DNA of 64,000 nucleotides, taken from the NCBI GenBank assembly GCA_016720775.1, contig JADKJX010000003.1:744001-808000 (forward strand), read 5' to 3'. The translations under genes were made by a program, and so were the position numbers. Shown here piece by piece: positions 36,897 through 45,247 of this stretch. The notes beneath the pieces were generated by a model. The model saw only the letters and a program-made list of their open reading frames with translations. It was not told the origin of the DNA and did not search any database. Each line of letters opens with the position of its first letter. Position 1 is the stretch's first letter. The stretch is from Chitinophagaceae bacterium (GTDB lineage Bacteria; Bacteroidota; Bacteroidia; Chitinophagales; Chitinophagaceae).

Positions 36897-37802
36897 TTAC
36901 TTCAAAGTTAGTTCCGTATATGCAGCTGTTAACGGCCGGTCAATACCTCCTCCTTTCCATTCAGGCGAGCCGGGTATCTCTGTTGCTTTTATGATCTCCT
37001 CTTTTGTTTTGCCAGCTCTTATTTCACCCTCAGTGAATTTTAAAACATTACCGAGGTAATCGCCAAATGCTTTCAGGTCTTCGGCTTTTACAAGCACTTC
37101 ATATCCTTCTGCCGAATGACCACAAATGAATTGGGTATTCTTATCAAAGGTGGCGATGGCTTTATCGAGCAATACGATCCAGTTGGCGATGCTTGCCCCG
37201 GCCGTTTTATCAATAAATGGGTGGCGGCGGTTAAATACCAGGTCGCCCATGTGCACAATATTGGCGTGTTCAAAATGGATCAAGCTGTCGCCATTGGTAT
37301 GGCCGGCACCAAAATACCAGGTCCGTATCTTTTCGCTGCCTACTTTTTGCTTCCAGCCATCGTTGCCAAATGTCATATCTGGCGCCAGGAATTTTTCCGG
37401 CGCCATTTTTTGTTCAGTGGCCACCCGCAACTGGTTGGCTTTTGAATTCTCATGTGCGATCACATGCTCTACAATATCCTTGAAGGCAATATTGCCGGCG
37501 GTATGGTCGCCATGATGATGCGTATTGATGAGGAATTTAAAAGGCTTTTCACTTTTTTTCTTCAGTTCATCGATCAGGTGCGGTGCCGTATCTGGGAATT
37601 GAGCATCTATCACCACAATGCCTTTTTTGGTGAGCAGGAAAGCGATGGTGCCGCCTTTTTCCGAGAAGATGCCGATATCATCGGTGAGCATTTTTATTTT
37701 CCAGGCAGGGTCTTTTAAAAAAGAAGCCAGTGTTTCTTTATTCAATAATCCTAGGCCAGCTAAAGTGAGACCGGTGTTGCGGAGGAATGATCTGCGTTGC
37801 AT
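36897..37802 (-). CDS. Exported MBL-fold metallo-hydrolase with a Tat-type signal
   Basis: 301 residues. The N-terminus MQRRSFLRNTGLTLAGLGLL has a twin-arginine motif, suggesting export after folding. The metallo-beta-lactamase metal site reads NTHHHGDHTAGN (HxHxDH), with later ligands in GAGHTNGDSLIHF and FICGHSAEG. The closest named relatives are class B-like hydrolases and quinoprotein-relay-like MBL proteins; antibiotic resistance cannot be claimed. Downstream gene spacing gives no operon partner. Confidence 0.9.
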   Translation of the reverse strand: MQRRSFLRNTGLTLAGLGLLNKETLASFLKDPAWKIKMLTDDIGIFSEKGGTIAFLLTKKGIVVIDAQFPDTAPHLIDELKKKSEKPFKFLINTHHHGDHTAGNIAFKDIVEHVIAHENSKANQLRVATEQKMAPEKFLAPDMTFGNDGWKQKVGSEKIRTWYFGAGHTNGDSLIHFEHANIVHMGDLVFNRRHPFIDKTAGASIANWIVLLDKAIATFDKNTQFICGHSAEGYEVLVKAEDLKAFGDYLGNVLKFTEGEIRAGKTKEEIIKATEIPGSPEWKGGGIDRPLTAAYTELTLK

Positions 37803-37904
37803 GTTTTATCGTTTAATGGTTTAAAACGTTTAAGGGGTTGAAAAGGTTGGCTTACGGGATTCTTGGTCTTGGTGGGGAACGGGGAAGTAAGTTACGGAAT
37901 ACAA

Positions 37905-38528
37905 TTAGAAAGATCTTGATACTTTATCCAGAAATTCTACAAAATCTAAAGAGGTTTCAATTTCAACTACTTTTTTATTTCCAATAATGAGGGTGTTGTT
38001 AATGATCTCAATTACAAAATTCTTAGACTGGATATTTTTAATAAGATTTCTGAAGGATTGACTCATTTGCAGACTTGCCTTCAATTTGTCATTTGTTGCC
38101 ACATAAAACTTTTTGCTGAACTCCTTATCATCTTCAAAGTCAAGTTCTACTGGATTAATTAAATCATGAATTTTATCCAAAAGAGTTTCAGCTTTAATTA
38201 AGATATGTCCAAAATTATTTTTCAAAAGTGCCACTCCCCAGGTTTGATATTCCTTAATTGGAGGGCAGGCAGATTTATTGGCATATGACGCCTTATAGGC
38301 AACCTGGGTGAAGGTGAGATAAAAGTTTGTTGCGTTATTTTGAAGCCGTATAACTGGGCCAATATGATAACTTTCGCAATGGCTGAACAACCAAAATTCT
38401 TTAAAATTGGGATCGAAGTAAAAATCAAATTCTGCTGAAAAGCTAACTTTCAATTTATTATATACCCCAAGAATTGATTCAACATCGGCTTCGGTAAGTT
38501 CATGTGTTGAAAATGGAAGGGTGTTCAT
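37905..38528 (-). CDS. Hypothetical protein of unknown function
   Basis: From the ATG at 38528 the protein has 207 residues; the frame is open upstream to a TTG at 38636 but that part is unlikely to be translated. It is soluble, with aromatic-rich beta segments (SAEFDFYFDPNFKEFWLFSH) and a helical C-terminal half. No signal, membrane segment or recognised motif is present. Its base composition is more AT-rich than its neighbours and it lies next to a cluster of dispersed repeats. Acquisition by transfer is possible. Confidence 0.62.
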   Translation of the reverse strand: MNTLPFSTHELTEADVESILGVYNKLKVSFSAEFDFYFDPNFKEFWLFSHCESYHIGPVIRLQNNATNFYLTFTQVAYKASYANKSACPPIKEYQTWGVALLKNNFGHILIKAETLLDKIHDLINPVELDFEDDKEFSKKFYVATNDKLKASLQMSQSFRNLIKNIQSKNFVIEIINNTLIIGNKKVVEIETSLDFVEFLDKVSRSF

Positions 38529-38752
38529 GAATGGCTTTGTGTAATTATAAATATAAGTAAGTTCTTTTTCCAAAAAATCTTTTGGGATCAGAATTAAAAA
38601 CACCCATGCGATACTGCTAAAGGGATTTTGACGCAAACATGATCCTGTATGAAGTGGGGTTTGGGTGGATTTTACGGATTAAAAGGATATTGTAAATTAA
38701 AGAGATCCAATAAATCTATTTAATCCTTCAAAATCGCCGTTCAGACAAACTA

Positions 38753-38910
38753 CCCTACGACTCCGCTCAGAGTTGCTCAATGATATGCCGTACAAGTGAG
38801 TGACACAACGATGATGCTATGAAAGACCGGGGTTGGTATTAAAATACGCTGCTTAGCCCATTTCTCGACTTCGCTCGAAATTACGATTCGTATAGTTCGA
38901 CTTCGCTCAC
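38753..38910. repeat. Cluster of dispersed short repeats (families A and B)
   Basis: The 273-bp gap between the hypothetical gene and the MFS stop holds no gene but four repeat copies. Family A: CCCTACGACTCCGCTCAGAG (38753-38772), TTTCTCGACTTCGCTCGAAA (38861-38880) and GTTCGACTTCGCTCAC (38895-38910, touching the MFS stop codon). Family B: a 23-bp sequence starting TACAAGTGAGTGACACAACG (38791-38813), found again at 60246-60268. Confidence 0.85.
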
Positions 38911-40121
38911 TAATACTCCAGCTTCCGCAGCTTCGGAAACTTTATCCAGGTAGCTGCCACCACCAGCATGGACATGGCTCCACCAAAGATGATGGCAGGT
39001 AAAGTGCCAAACATACGGGAGGTAACACCGCTTTCAAACTGCCCCAGTTCGTTTGAGGAATTGATGAAGATAAGATTGATGGAAGCCACACGGCCACGCA
39101 GTTCATCGGGTGTATACAACTGCATGATGGTGCCTCTTACCACCACACTTACCGCATCGAACAGTCCGGCAATAAGTAATGCTGCAAAACTCAGCCAATA
39201 CCATTTTGATAAACCAAACACGATGATGAAGATGCCAAAACCTGCAACGGCCAGCAGCATTTTCAATCCTTGTTTATGACGCATGGGGTATTTAACCAGT
39301 ATGCCCATGCTGATGAGGCTTCCCAGGTCCATGGCGGCATTTAAAAAACCATAACCAATGGGGCCGGTATGCAAAACGTTGGATGCTATCTCAGGAATAA
39401 AAGCCACGGCACCGCCAAAGAGAACTGCAAAGAGGTCGAGAGAAATTACGCCGAGCAGGTTTTTGTTGTTGAACACATAGGCAAAACCATTTTTAATTCC
39501 CATGAAAAGGGATTCATCCTGTTTCAGGTTAACAGGCGGTTTTGGTTTTAGCTTCAGGGCAAAGATACCGGCCGTTAAAATCAATGCGGCTGTTACAAAA
39601 TATGCATTGGAAATACCGATGGCGGCGATCAGTAAACCGCCGATGGCATGTCCGCCGATGGAAGAGATGAGCCAGGTGGATGAATTGTACGAAATGGCTT
39701 TTTGCAATTGTTCACGGGAAACGATGGCAGCGATCATACTGTTGGCTGCCGGGCCGGCAAAAGAACGGATGATGCCGGTGCAGAAAACGGTGAATAAGAT
39801 AACAGTGAGTTTTGTTGCATTGGAGAGATTGAAATAAGGAAGGCTTACTAAAGCAAGTGTAAGTCCACAGGCCATATAAAAAATATAGGCGCAAACGAGG
39901 ATATTCTTTTTATTATGCTTGTCGATATAATGGCCGGCAAAAATGGCGGCAATAACAGCAGGAACAAATTCGGCAAGCCCGGCAAAGCCCACCATATACG
40001 TATTAGCCAGGTGAAATACCTGGTAAATAACAATGGTGGTTATCATGCGTAACCCCAAAACGAAAAAAAAGCGGGCAAAAATAAAATTTCTGAATTCGCC
40101 GGGGAGTTTGTCGCTGTTCAT
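38910..40121 (-). CDS. MFS transporter, EntS/MFS_3-like
   Basis: 403 residues with about twelve membrane segments. Motifs include FVPAVIAAIFAGHYIDKHNKKNI (loop 2-3) and VRGTIMQLYTPDELRGRVASI (loop 8-9 region typical of enterobactin-exporter-like MFS_3 proteins). The substrate is unknown. The ATG lies eight bases after the deoxynucleoside kinase stop, so it is the last gene of the xre-res-folK-dnk operon. Its stop codon abuts a family A repeat. Confidence 0.9.
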   Translation of the reverse strand: MNSDKLPGEFRNFIFARFFFVLGLRMITTIVIYQVFHLANTYMVGFAGLAEFVPAVIAAIFAGHYIDKHNKKNILVCAYIFYMACGLTLALVSLPYFNLSNATKLTVILFTVFCTGIIRSFAGPAANSMIAAIVSREQLQKAISYNSSTWLISSIGGHAIGGLLIAAIGISNAYFVTAALILTAGIFALKLKPKPPVNLKQDESLFMGIKNGFAYVFNNKNLLGVISLDLFAVLFGGAVAFIPEIASNVLHTGPIGYGFLNAAMDLGSLISMGILVKYPMRHKQGLKMLLAVAGFGIFIIVFGLSKWYWLSFAALLIAGLFDAVSVVVRGTIMQLYTPDELRGRVASINLIFINSSNELGQFESGVTSRMFGTLPAIIFGGAMSMLVVAATWIKFPKLRKLEY

Positions 40122-40129
40122 TTTAAGTA

Positions 40130-40762
40130 TCAGGGCAAAGTTAAATAATGTTGCCCATCGTCGTATTCTTTATCTAAGGCGTCAATTATTACTTTAAGGT
40201 GTTCCTCGTTGCCCAAAAAATCAGCGTTGCCTGCATCTACAAAAAGTGTTTTAATGTTATGTTGTTTGATGTACTGGGTATAGGTTTCCTGCAACGTAAA
40301 AAGATAATCGTTGGGGATGGACTGTTCGTATTCCCTATTGCGTTTTTTAATATTCTCCTGCAGTTTTTTTACCGGGGTGTGCAGGTAGATGAGCATATCG
40401 GGCTGAACGATCTGGGGATTGATGATCTCAAAAAGTTTTTGGTAAAGGCGGAATTCCTCTTCGGGCAGGTTCACCTTGGCAAATAAGAGGCATTTGGTAA
40501 AGAGATAGTCGGAGATCGTGATATTCTGGAACATGTCTTTTGTCTGCAGCAGGTCTTTCAGCTGTTTGTAGCGTTCGGCCATGAAGAATAGCTCCAGCGG
40601 GAAGGCATACTGCCCAGGGTTCTCATAAAATTTCGGGAGGAAGGGATTGTCGGCAAATTCTTCCAGGATCAGCCGGGCGTTGAAATGTTTACTCAGCAAA
40701 TGCGCCAGCGTTGTCTTGCCGGCGCCGATATTTCCTTCTATGGTAACAAAGTTATACTTCAT
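40130..40762 (-). CDS. Deoxynucleoside kinase
   Basis: 210 residues from the ATG at 40762 (MKYNFVTIEGNIGAGKTTLA); the longer frame upstream is not family-like. The P-loop GNIGAGKTT, the segment LILEEFADNPFLPKFYENP, the TISDYLFTKCLLFAK (DRY-like) region and the lid KRNREYEQSI fit the dGK/dCK group of deoxynucleoside kinases. It phosphorylates deoxynucleosides for salvage. It lies 50 bases after folK. Confidence 0.9.
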   Translation of the reverse strand: MKYNFVTIEGNIGAGKTTLAHLLSKHFNARLILEEFADNPFLPKFYENPGQYAFPLELFFMAERYKQLKDLLQTKDMFQNITISDYLFTKCLLFAKVNLPEEEFRLYQKLFEIINPQIVQPDMLIYLHTPVKKLQENIKKRNREYEQSIPNDYLFTLQETYTQYIKQHNIKTLFVDAGNADFLGNEEHLKVIIDALDKEYDDGQHYLTLP

Positions 40763-40812
40763 GCAGCGTTTTAAAGCGAACTGCAAAATAAGGGGAAAGG
40801 GCTTTTATGCCG

Positions 40813-41292
40813 TTAAAACTTTTTCACATTCAGTTTATCAGGACAGTGAATAAAAAGATGGTGAATAGATCTTTTAAGCACCGGGTGATTGAAGTTTGGA
40901 GAAAGTTCATTAAGCGGGGTAAGCACAAAGCGCCGGTTTTGAATTTGTGGATGCGGAACCTGCAGGTCTTCCTGGTCAATGACCTGCTTATTGAAGAATA
41001 AGATGTCAATATCAATGATACGGGGTGCATTTTTAACTGTACGTATCCTGCCCATTTTTTTTTCTATCTGCAGGATGGTTTGCATGGTTTGTGTTGCGGT
41101 TAAACCGGTTTCAGCAATGATCACCTGGTTTAAAAAATCGGGCTGTTTGGTATTGCCCCATGCGGCGGTGGAATAGAGGCTTGACCGGCGGGTTATTTTG
41201 CCTACCTGTTTTTCAATTAACATGATCGCTTTCAACAACTGTTTTTTGCTGTTGCCCATATTGCTGCCGAGGAGGAGATAGGTTTTATTCAT
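40813..41292 (-). CDS. folK: 2-amino-4-hydroxy-6-hydroxymethyldihydropteridine pyrophosphokinase
   Basis: 159 residues of the HPPK fold, which transfers pyrophosphate to 6-hydroxymethyl-dihydropterin in folate synthesis. Signatures are LLGSNMGNSKKQL, TKQPDFLNQVIIAETGL and the HPPK motif APRIIDIDILFFNKQVI. The start overlaps the RES toxin stop by eight bases, so its translation is coupled to the toxin-antitoxin operon. No other folate gene is nearby. Confidence 0.95.
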   Translation of the reverse strand: MNKTYLLLGSNMGNSKKQLLKAIMLIEKQVGKITRRSSLYSTAAWGNTKQPDFLNQVIIAETGLTATQTMQTILQIEKKMGRIRTVKNAPRIIDIDILFFNKQVIDQEDLQVPHPQIQNRRFVLTPLNELSPNFNHPVLKRSIHHLFIHCPDKLNVKKF

Positions 41293-41746
41293 TGGGTTTT
41301 AATAATCGTATGTCAAGATCAAAAGGGACCGCTTCAGCAATGCTGATCCTTTTAAAATCTGCATGCCCGGGGTTCAACAGGAAATTGTGTTCATCTTTTA
41401 CTATTGCCGAAGGTATTTTGAGTACCGCTTCTTTGCCGGTCTTTAAAAAATTGGACCCGATGAATTGAGAATATTCAAAATCAGCATACCATTTTTCCTT
41501 TAGTCTGCCCGGGCTGACCTTTCTTACCGCCAGGTCATCCGGAATATGCAGTTTCAGCAAGAAGTAGGCGGGTGGAATATTTGTTTTATCGGCATTCACC
41601 AGTATTTCAAGCACCGACAGGGAAATATTCTCGGAGGTATAAATAGCCGGCATGCCCGGGCTATTCCACCTGCCTCCAAATAGTTTAGATCCATTTCCGG
41701 TCAGATCTTTTTTAAATGTTTCAACTGTCAGCCGGTAAACGATCAT
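41285..41746 (-). CDS. RES-domain toxin (NAD-degrading family)
   Basis: 153 residues of the RES family, whose studied members cleave or phosphorolyse NAD+ and stop growth. Conserved positions are visible: Arg near the N-terminus (YRLTVETF), GGRWNSPGMPAIYTSE, then SVLEILV, LKIPSAIVKDEHNFLLNPGHADF with the Ser and Asn of the pocket. The ATG overlaps the antitoxin stop (ATGA). It is followed directly by folK. The reading frame is intact, so the toxin should be functional. Confidence 0.92.
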   Translation of the reverse strand: MIVYRLTVETFKKDLTGNGSKLFGGRWNSPGMPAIYTSENISLSVLEILVNADKTNIPPAYFLLKLHIPDDLAVRKVSPGRLKEKWYADFEYSQFIGSNFLKTGKEAVLKIPSAIVKDEHNFLLNPGHADFKRISIAEAVPFDLDIRLLKPNE

Positions 41747-42198
41747 GCCAATATTCCGTGTTGAATTCTTCCTAATTGGGTTAATACCTTTTGGATGCCT
41801 TCGTAAGAAGTGAGTGAATCAAAAGACAGGTTCCCTTCCAGCATATAAGGGCCACGTTTTATCCAGGTATAAAAATTTTCAATCTTACCAAAAGTAAATT
41901 CCCCTTCTTTTAAAACCTTGGCAATTTGCAAGGCCCTTTCGGCATTAATAGGAGCAAATGTGCTGTTGTCTTTTGCATAGCGCTGCAACGTACGTTCACT
42001 AACGTGAAGTATGGCAGCCCATTCAACCTGCGTGAACGGAGCTTTATCTGCAATTTTTTTAAATTCGTTGTAGGTAAAATCTTTTACGGCGGGCAATGCT
42101 TTAATGCTGCGGTAAACAGGCGCTGGCTCGTTTACTTTATTTAGCTTGTCTTTTTGGACATACCCTTTTGCTTTTTTAGGCAGATTGTTCTTTTTCAT
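41743..42198 (-). CDS. Xre/MbcA/ParS-type antitoxin of the RES system
   Basis: 151 residues from the ATG at 42198. The frame upstream to 42231 lies in the operator and cannot be coding. An Xre-like helix-turn-helix is visible (TQVEWAAILHVSERTLQRYAKD), then the DUF2384 toxin-binding domain (NAERALQIAKVLKEGEFTFGKIENFYTWIKRG) and the C-terminal segment SFDSLTSYEGIQKVLTQLGRI that enters the toxin pocket. It neutralises RES and should repress its own promoter through the paired operators. Confidence 0.92.
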   Translation of the reverse strand: MKKNNLPKKAKGYVQKDKLNKVNEPAPVYRSIKALPAVKDFTYNEFKKIADKAPFTQVEWAAILHVSERTLQRYAKDNSTFAPINAERALQIAKVLKEGEFTFGKIENFYTWIKRGPYMLEGNLSFDSLTSYEGIQKVLTQLGRIQHGILA

Positions 42199-42201
42199 TA
42201 T

Positions 42202-42249
42202 CCTGACATTTGTCACCCAAACATACGACAAATGTCAGGCGCCTGCAAA
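42202..42249 (-). promoter_or_regulatory. Promoter with two palindromic operators for xre-res-folK
   Basis: CCTGACATTTGTC (42202-42214) and GACAAATGTCAGG (42227-42239) are perfect inverted copies, 13 bases each, 12 bases apart. Each copy is itself a near-palindrome (TGACA, two bases, TGTCA), so there are two dimer sites 25 bp apart. Between them, on the minus strand, lies TATGTTTG (42225-42218), a TAnnTTTG box. A TTTG is 20 bases upstream (42249-42246). Antitoxin bound to both sites would enclose the -7 box. Confidence 0.88.
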
Positions 42250-42303
42250 TTTTTGTTTAATCATTTTTTACAGATAGCTTTACGCACTAAATCTCACTGC
42301 TTT

Positions 42304-43422
42304 ATGCAAAAGTATAGCCAGTTCAGGGCCTTTTTAGCAATGCTTAGAGCCAGCTTTCGTTCTATTTTCAGTAACCCGAGCGCATTGGTCTTTAGTTTCC
42401 TGTTCCCGGTAATATTTATCTTTATTTTCGGGTCTTTCGGCAATGGTAATGGCGTTCACTATCGTATTGCCATGTCCAGTTCTGCGGATACCAGCAACGA
42501 AGTATATGATAGCGTAAAGGCTAACCCGCTCATCCGGATCGCCTCATTTAGGAAAGCAGACGGCACAGAAGATACAGCGGCAAGAAGAAAGGCATTGGAA
42601 AAAGACCAGATCTCGGCAATTGTCAGCATTAAGAAAATAGCAGATTCTGCCGGGAATACCCATTACCTGATCTTCGACACCTTAACAACGGCCAGCGGAA
42701 ATGCGGTTGCGGCGCTGCAACAGGTATTCTCAAACATTACAAACAGCATCATGCTGAAAAGTACGCCACGGTCTGCACGGTCAGCGGTAATACCGCATGT
42801 TTATTCCATAAGAGAATACCGCAGCATCGACTTCGTATTACCCGGCATGCTTGGCTTTTCCATTTTATTTTCAACACTGTTCGGGATCGCCTTTATATTT
42901 TTTCAATTCAGGCAGCAGTTGATACTAAAAAGATTTTATGCAACACCTATCAGCAAAATAAATATTCTCCTGGGCATCGGGATGAGCCGGTTGGTTTTTC
43001 AACTCATCAACGTGGTAATGCTCATCGGCCTCGGATATTTTTTCCTTCATTTCACGTTGGTTCACGGGCTGGTCACCTTTTTTGAAATGACATTGCTTAC
43101 CATTTACATGTTGCTTTTACTGTTGGGAGTAGGGTTGATCTTCAGCAGTATTGTAAAGTCAGATACTTCCATACCCATATTGATAAATCTCTTTGCATTT
43201 CCGCAAATGCTTTTGTCGGGTACTTTTTTTCAAATAGAGGTTTTCCCCAACTGGCTTCAGGGTATTTGCAGGCTGTTACCGCTGACGCAGTTTAATGATG
43301 CCATGCGTAAACTTTCATTTACCGGGCTGCATTTATGGGATTGCGGAAAAGAACTGGGGATACTGGCTATCTGGGTGCTGATCACTTATTTTATCGCAGT
43401 TAAAGTTTTTAAATGGGAATGA
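42304..43422 (+). CDS. ABC-2 type transporter permease
   Basis: 372 residues from the ATG at 42304; the frame upstream overlaps the xre promoter and is not used. One N-terminal membrane segment (SALVFSFLFPVIFIFIFGSF), a large extracytoplasmic domain to about residue 190, then five membrane segments with the ABC-2 signature FLLLGVGLIFSSIVKS-like region and a final LPLTQFNDAMRKL motif. It looks like a DrrB/YhfB-type permease for drug or lipid export. No ATP-binding subunit is next to it, so it must pair with a distant one. The next gene overlaps by 10 bases. Confidence 0.85.
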   Translation: MQKYSQFRAFLAMLRASFRSIFSNPSALVFSFLFPVIFIFIFGSFGNGNGVHYRIAMSSSADTSNEVYDSVKANPLIRIASFRKADGTEDTAARRKALEKDQISAIVSIKKIADSAGNTHYLIFDTLTTASGNAVAALQQVFSNITNSIMLKSTPRSARSAVIPHVYSIREYRSIDFVLPGMLGFSILFSTLFGIAFIFFQFRQQLILKRFYATPISKINILLGIGMSRLVFQLINVVMLIGLGYFFLHFTLVHGLVTFFEMTLLTIYMLLLLLGVGLIFSSIVKSDTSIPILINLFAFPQMLLSGTFFQIEVFPNWLQGICRLLPLTQFNDAMRKLSFTGLHLWDCGKELGILAIWVLITYFIAVKVFKWE

Positions 43423-43934
43423 TAAATATCCGGTTGATAAAAGGTTTTGTAATTGCCCTCGCCGGGTTATTCATATTCATAACCATCCTGTCTTTATTCA
43501 TTCCTTCCCGGGTGATGATATCAAGAGGCGTGGTGATCCATGCCAATGCAGCAAAAGTATTTGCCCAGGTAAGCGATCTTCAAAACTGGAAGCACTGGCA
43601 GCCCGTGTTTAAAAATGATTCAGCCAGTATCCGGTTTAATAATGACACTGCAGCGTGGACGTCAAAGGATAAAAATAATAAGATCATCATAACTGGAAGA
43701 TCCGGGAACAGCATTTCAGCTTCGTTGATCAGGGAAGGAGAGAATACTGTTTTAAATACGATACGGATCTTACCGCTTGCCGATAGTAACCAGGTGCAGG
43801 CAGAGTGGAATGTGCTTATAAAACTGAAATGGTATCCCTGGGAAAAATTTTATGGCATCTTCATTGAAAAAATAACCGGACAGGGTTATGAAGATGCGCT
43901 GAACGGGTTGAAACAATACTGCGAAAATCATTAA
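43413..43934 (+). CDS. Membrane-anchored SRPBCC-like protein
   Basis: 173 residues. One N-terminal membrane helix (GFVIALAGLFIFITILSLFI) is followed by a START/SRPBCC-like domain (VVIHANAAKVFAQVSDLQNW, a typical opening of the polyketide cyclase group) that binds a hydrophobic ligand. The start overlaps the permease stop, so the two are co-translated. This suggests a ligand-binding accessory to the permease, which is inferred. The gene is convergent with anmK and overlaps it by 4 bases. Confidence 0.8.
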   Translation: MGMINIRLIKGFVIALAGLFIFITILSLFIPSRVMISRGVVIHANAAKVFAQVSDLQNWKHWQPVFKNDSASIRFNNDTAAWTSKDKNNKIIITGRSGNSISASLIREGENTVLNTIRILPLADSNQVQAEWNVLIKLKWYPWEKFYGIFIEKITGQGYEDALNGLKQYCENH

Positions 43935-45133
43935 TAGGGAAAACTGATCTTGCCCATTGAAACAACCGGCATTCCGCCTGTGCCTTTTCCCCAGGTAGAA
44001 ATATCTCCACATACACATTCATTCGCCAGCAATGCAAACAGGATGGCTTCCTTCGCATCGGGATCCACATCCAGGTCGGCAGTAGTATAAAATTTACAAT
44101 GTGGTAATTTTGATTTCAGGTGTTGAAGCAGCAAAGAATTATGGATACCTCCTCCGCTTGCATATACAGAAACATGCCCGCAGCCTTCTGTTACTTTTTT
44201 TATGGCATCGCTGATCGTAGCGGCAGTGAATTTATTCAACGTAGCCATCACATTTTCGGTGCTGATGCGTTTGGTGCCGGAAGCTGTTTGTGCTTTTGCC
44301 AGGTAATCCAGGTTAAATAATTCCGGGCCGGTTGTTCTTGGGAAGGAGTCGTTGAAAAAAGGGTTTTCTTTAAGCGCATCCAGCAGTGTTTCGTTTACTT
44401 TCCCGGTAGCCGCGGTGATCCCGTTTTCATCAAAAGACCTTCCTTCAAAATGCTGCTGCATAAAAGCATCCATCATGGTATTTCCCGGGCCGGTATCGGT
44501 ACTGAATATCTTCGTGGTATCCATGTCGGCGGGTAAATAGGTGAAGTTTGCAATGCCCCCGATGTTTAATAGTATCCGGTGTTCGCCTTTTTTTCCAAAG
44601 AGAAGATAATCGCCATAAACAGCCAATGGCGCTCCTTCACCACCGGCAGCAATATGCTTTTGCCGGAAATCGCTGATGGTTATGATGCCGGTTGCAACTG
44701 CTAAATGATCTCCGTCGCCAATTTGTAAAGTGGCATTCCCAAACATAGATTGTTTGTGCAAACTTTTTGGTGCATGATAGATCGTTTGTCCATGGCTTGC
44801 GACCAGGTCAACCTCTTCCGAAACAATGTTCCATTTTTTAAGACAGCTGTTCACAATGGCGGCATGTTGCATCGCTATCCAGGGATTCAGCAGGGTTAGT
44901 TTTTCAAGATCAACATGCTTCTTACTAAAAACGGATCTTAGTTCTGCCTTCATTTCCACGTCATACGCAACCGTTTCAAATTGCAGCAGTGAAACTTGTG
45001 TATTTGATCCATGCCCTTCTACCCGGCATAGCGCCACATCCAGTCCATCTACAGAAGTACCGCTCATTAATCCAACGATTGTCCTGGCTGGTTTGCCGGC
45101 TACCCGGTAAAGTTTTTCGATGTTTTTATTCAT
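43931..45133 (-). CDS. anmK: Anhydro-N-acetylmuramic acid kinase
   Basis: 400 residues from the ATG at 45133 (the upstream extension begins with TTG and runs into a palindrome). The enzyme opens 1,6-anhydro-MurNAc and phosphorylates it, recycling peptidoglycan. The signature VGLMSGTSVDGLDVALCRV is clear, with later motifs VASHGQTIYHAP, LLNIGGIANFTYLP and TDTGPGNTMMDAF. It is divergent from a DeoR-type regulator with palindromes in the shared 114-bp gap. Confidence 0.95.
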   Translation of the reverse strand: MNKNIEKLYRVAGKPARTIVGLMSGTSVDGLDVALCRVEGHGSNTQVSLLQFETVAYDVEMKAELRSVFSKKHVDLEKLTLLNPWIAMQHAAIVNSCLKKWNIVSEEVDLVASHGQTIYHAPKSLHKQSMFGNATLQIGDGDHLAVATGIITISDFRQKHIAAGGEGAPLAVYGDYLLFGKKGEHRILLNIGGIANFTYLPADMDTTKIFSTDTGPGNTMMDAFMQQHFEGRSFDENGITAATGKVNETLLDALKENPFFNDSFPRTTGPELFNLDYLAKAQTASGTKRISTENVMATLNKFTAATISDAIKKVTEGCGHVSVYASGGGIHNSLLLQHLKSKLPHCKFYTTADLDVDPDAKEAILFALLANECVCGDISTWGKGTGGMPVVSMGKISFPY

Positions 45134-45139
45134 TCGGTT

Positions 45140-45194
45140 GCTGTATTGTACAGCTTTCTGCAATTTAATGTAAAATAATGTGCAATATTTTGCA
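45140..45194. promoter_or_regulatory. Palindromes in the anmK/DeoR-type divergent region
   Basis: GCTGTA-ttg-TACAGC at 45140-45154 is a perfect inverted repeat just upstream of the anmK ATG. TGCAA-tatt-TTGCA at 45181-45194 is a second one nearer the regulator. They are candidate operators for the DeoR-type protein; no match to a known site is claimed. Confidence 0.5.
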
Positions 45195-45247
45195 GGCGCT
45201 GATAATTGTTTATATCTTGGGGTTCAACCGAATTATTCCCGACTGCT

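Noticed and set aside
42154..42303. N-terminal extension of the ABC permease from 42154
   Set aside because: It crosses the antitoxin start and the operator on the other strand and has no permease-like sequence; the ATG at 42304 begins the conserved part.
45134..45163. Extended anmK start at 45163
   Set aside because: The codon is TTG and the extension covers a perfect palindrome; the conserved protein begins after the ATG at 45133.
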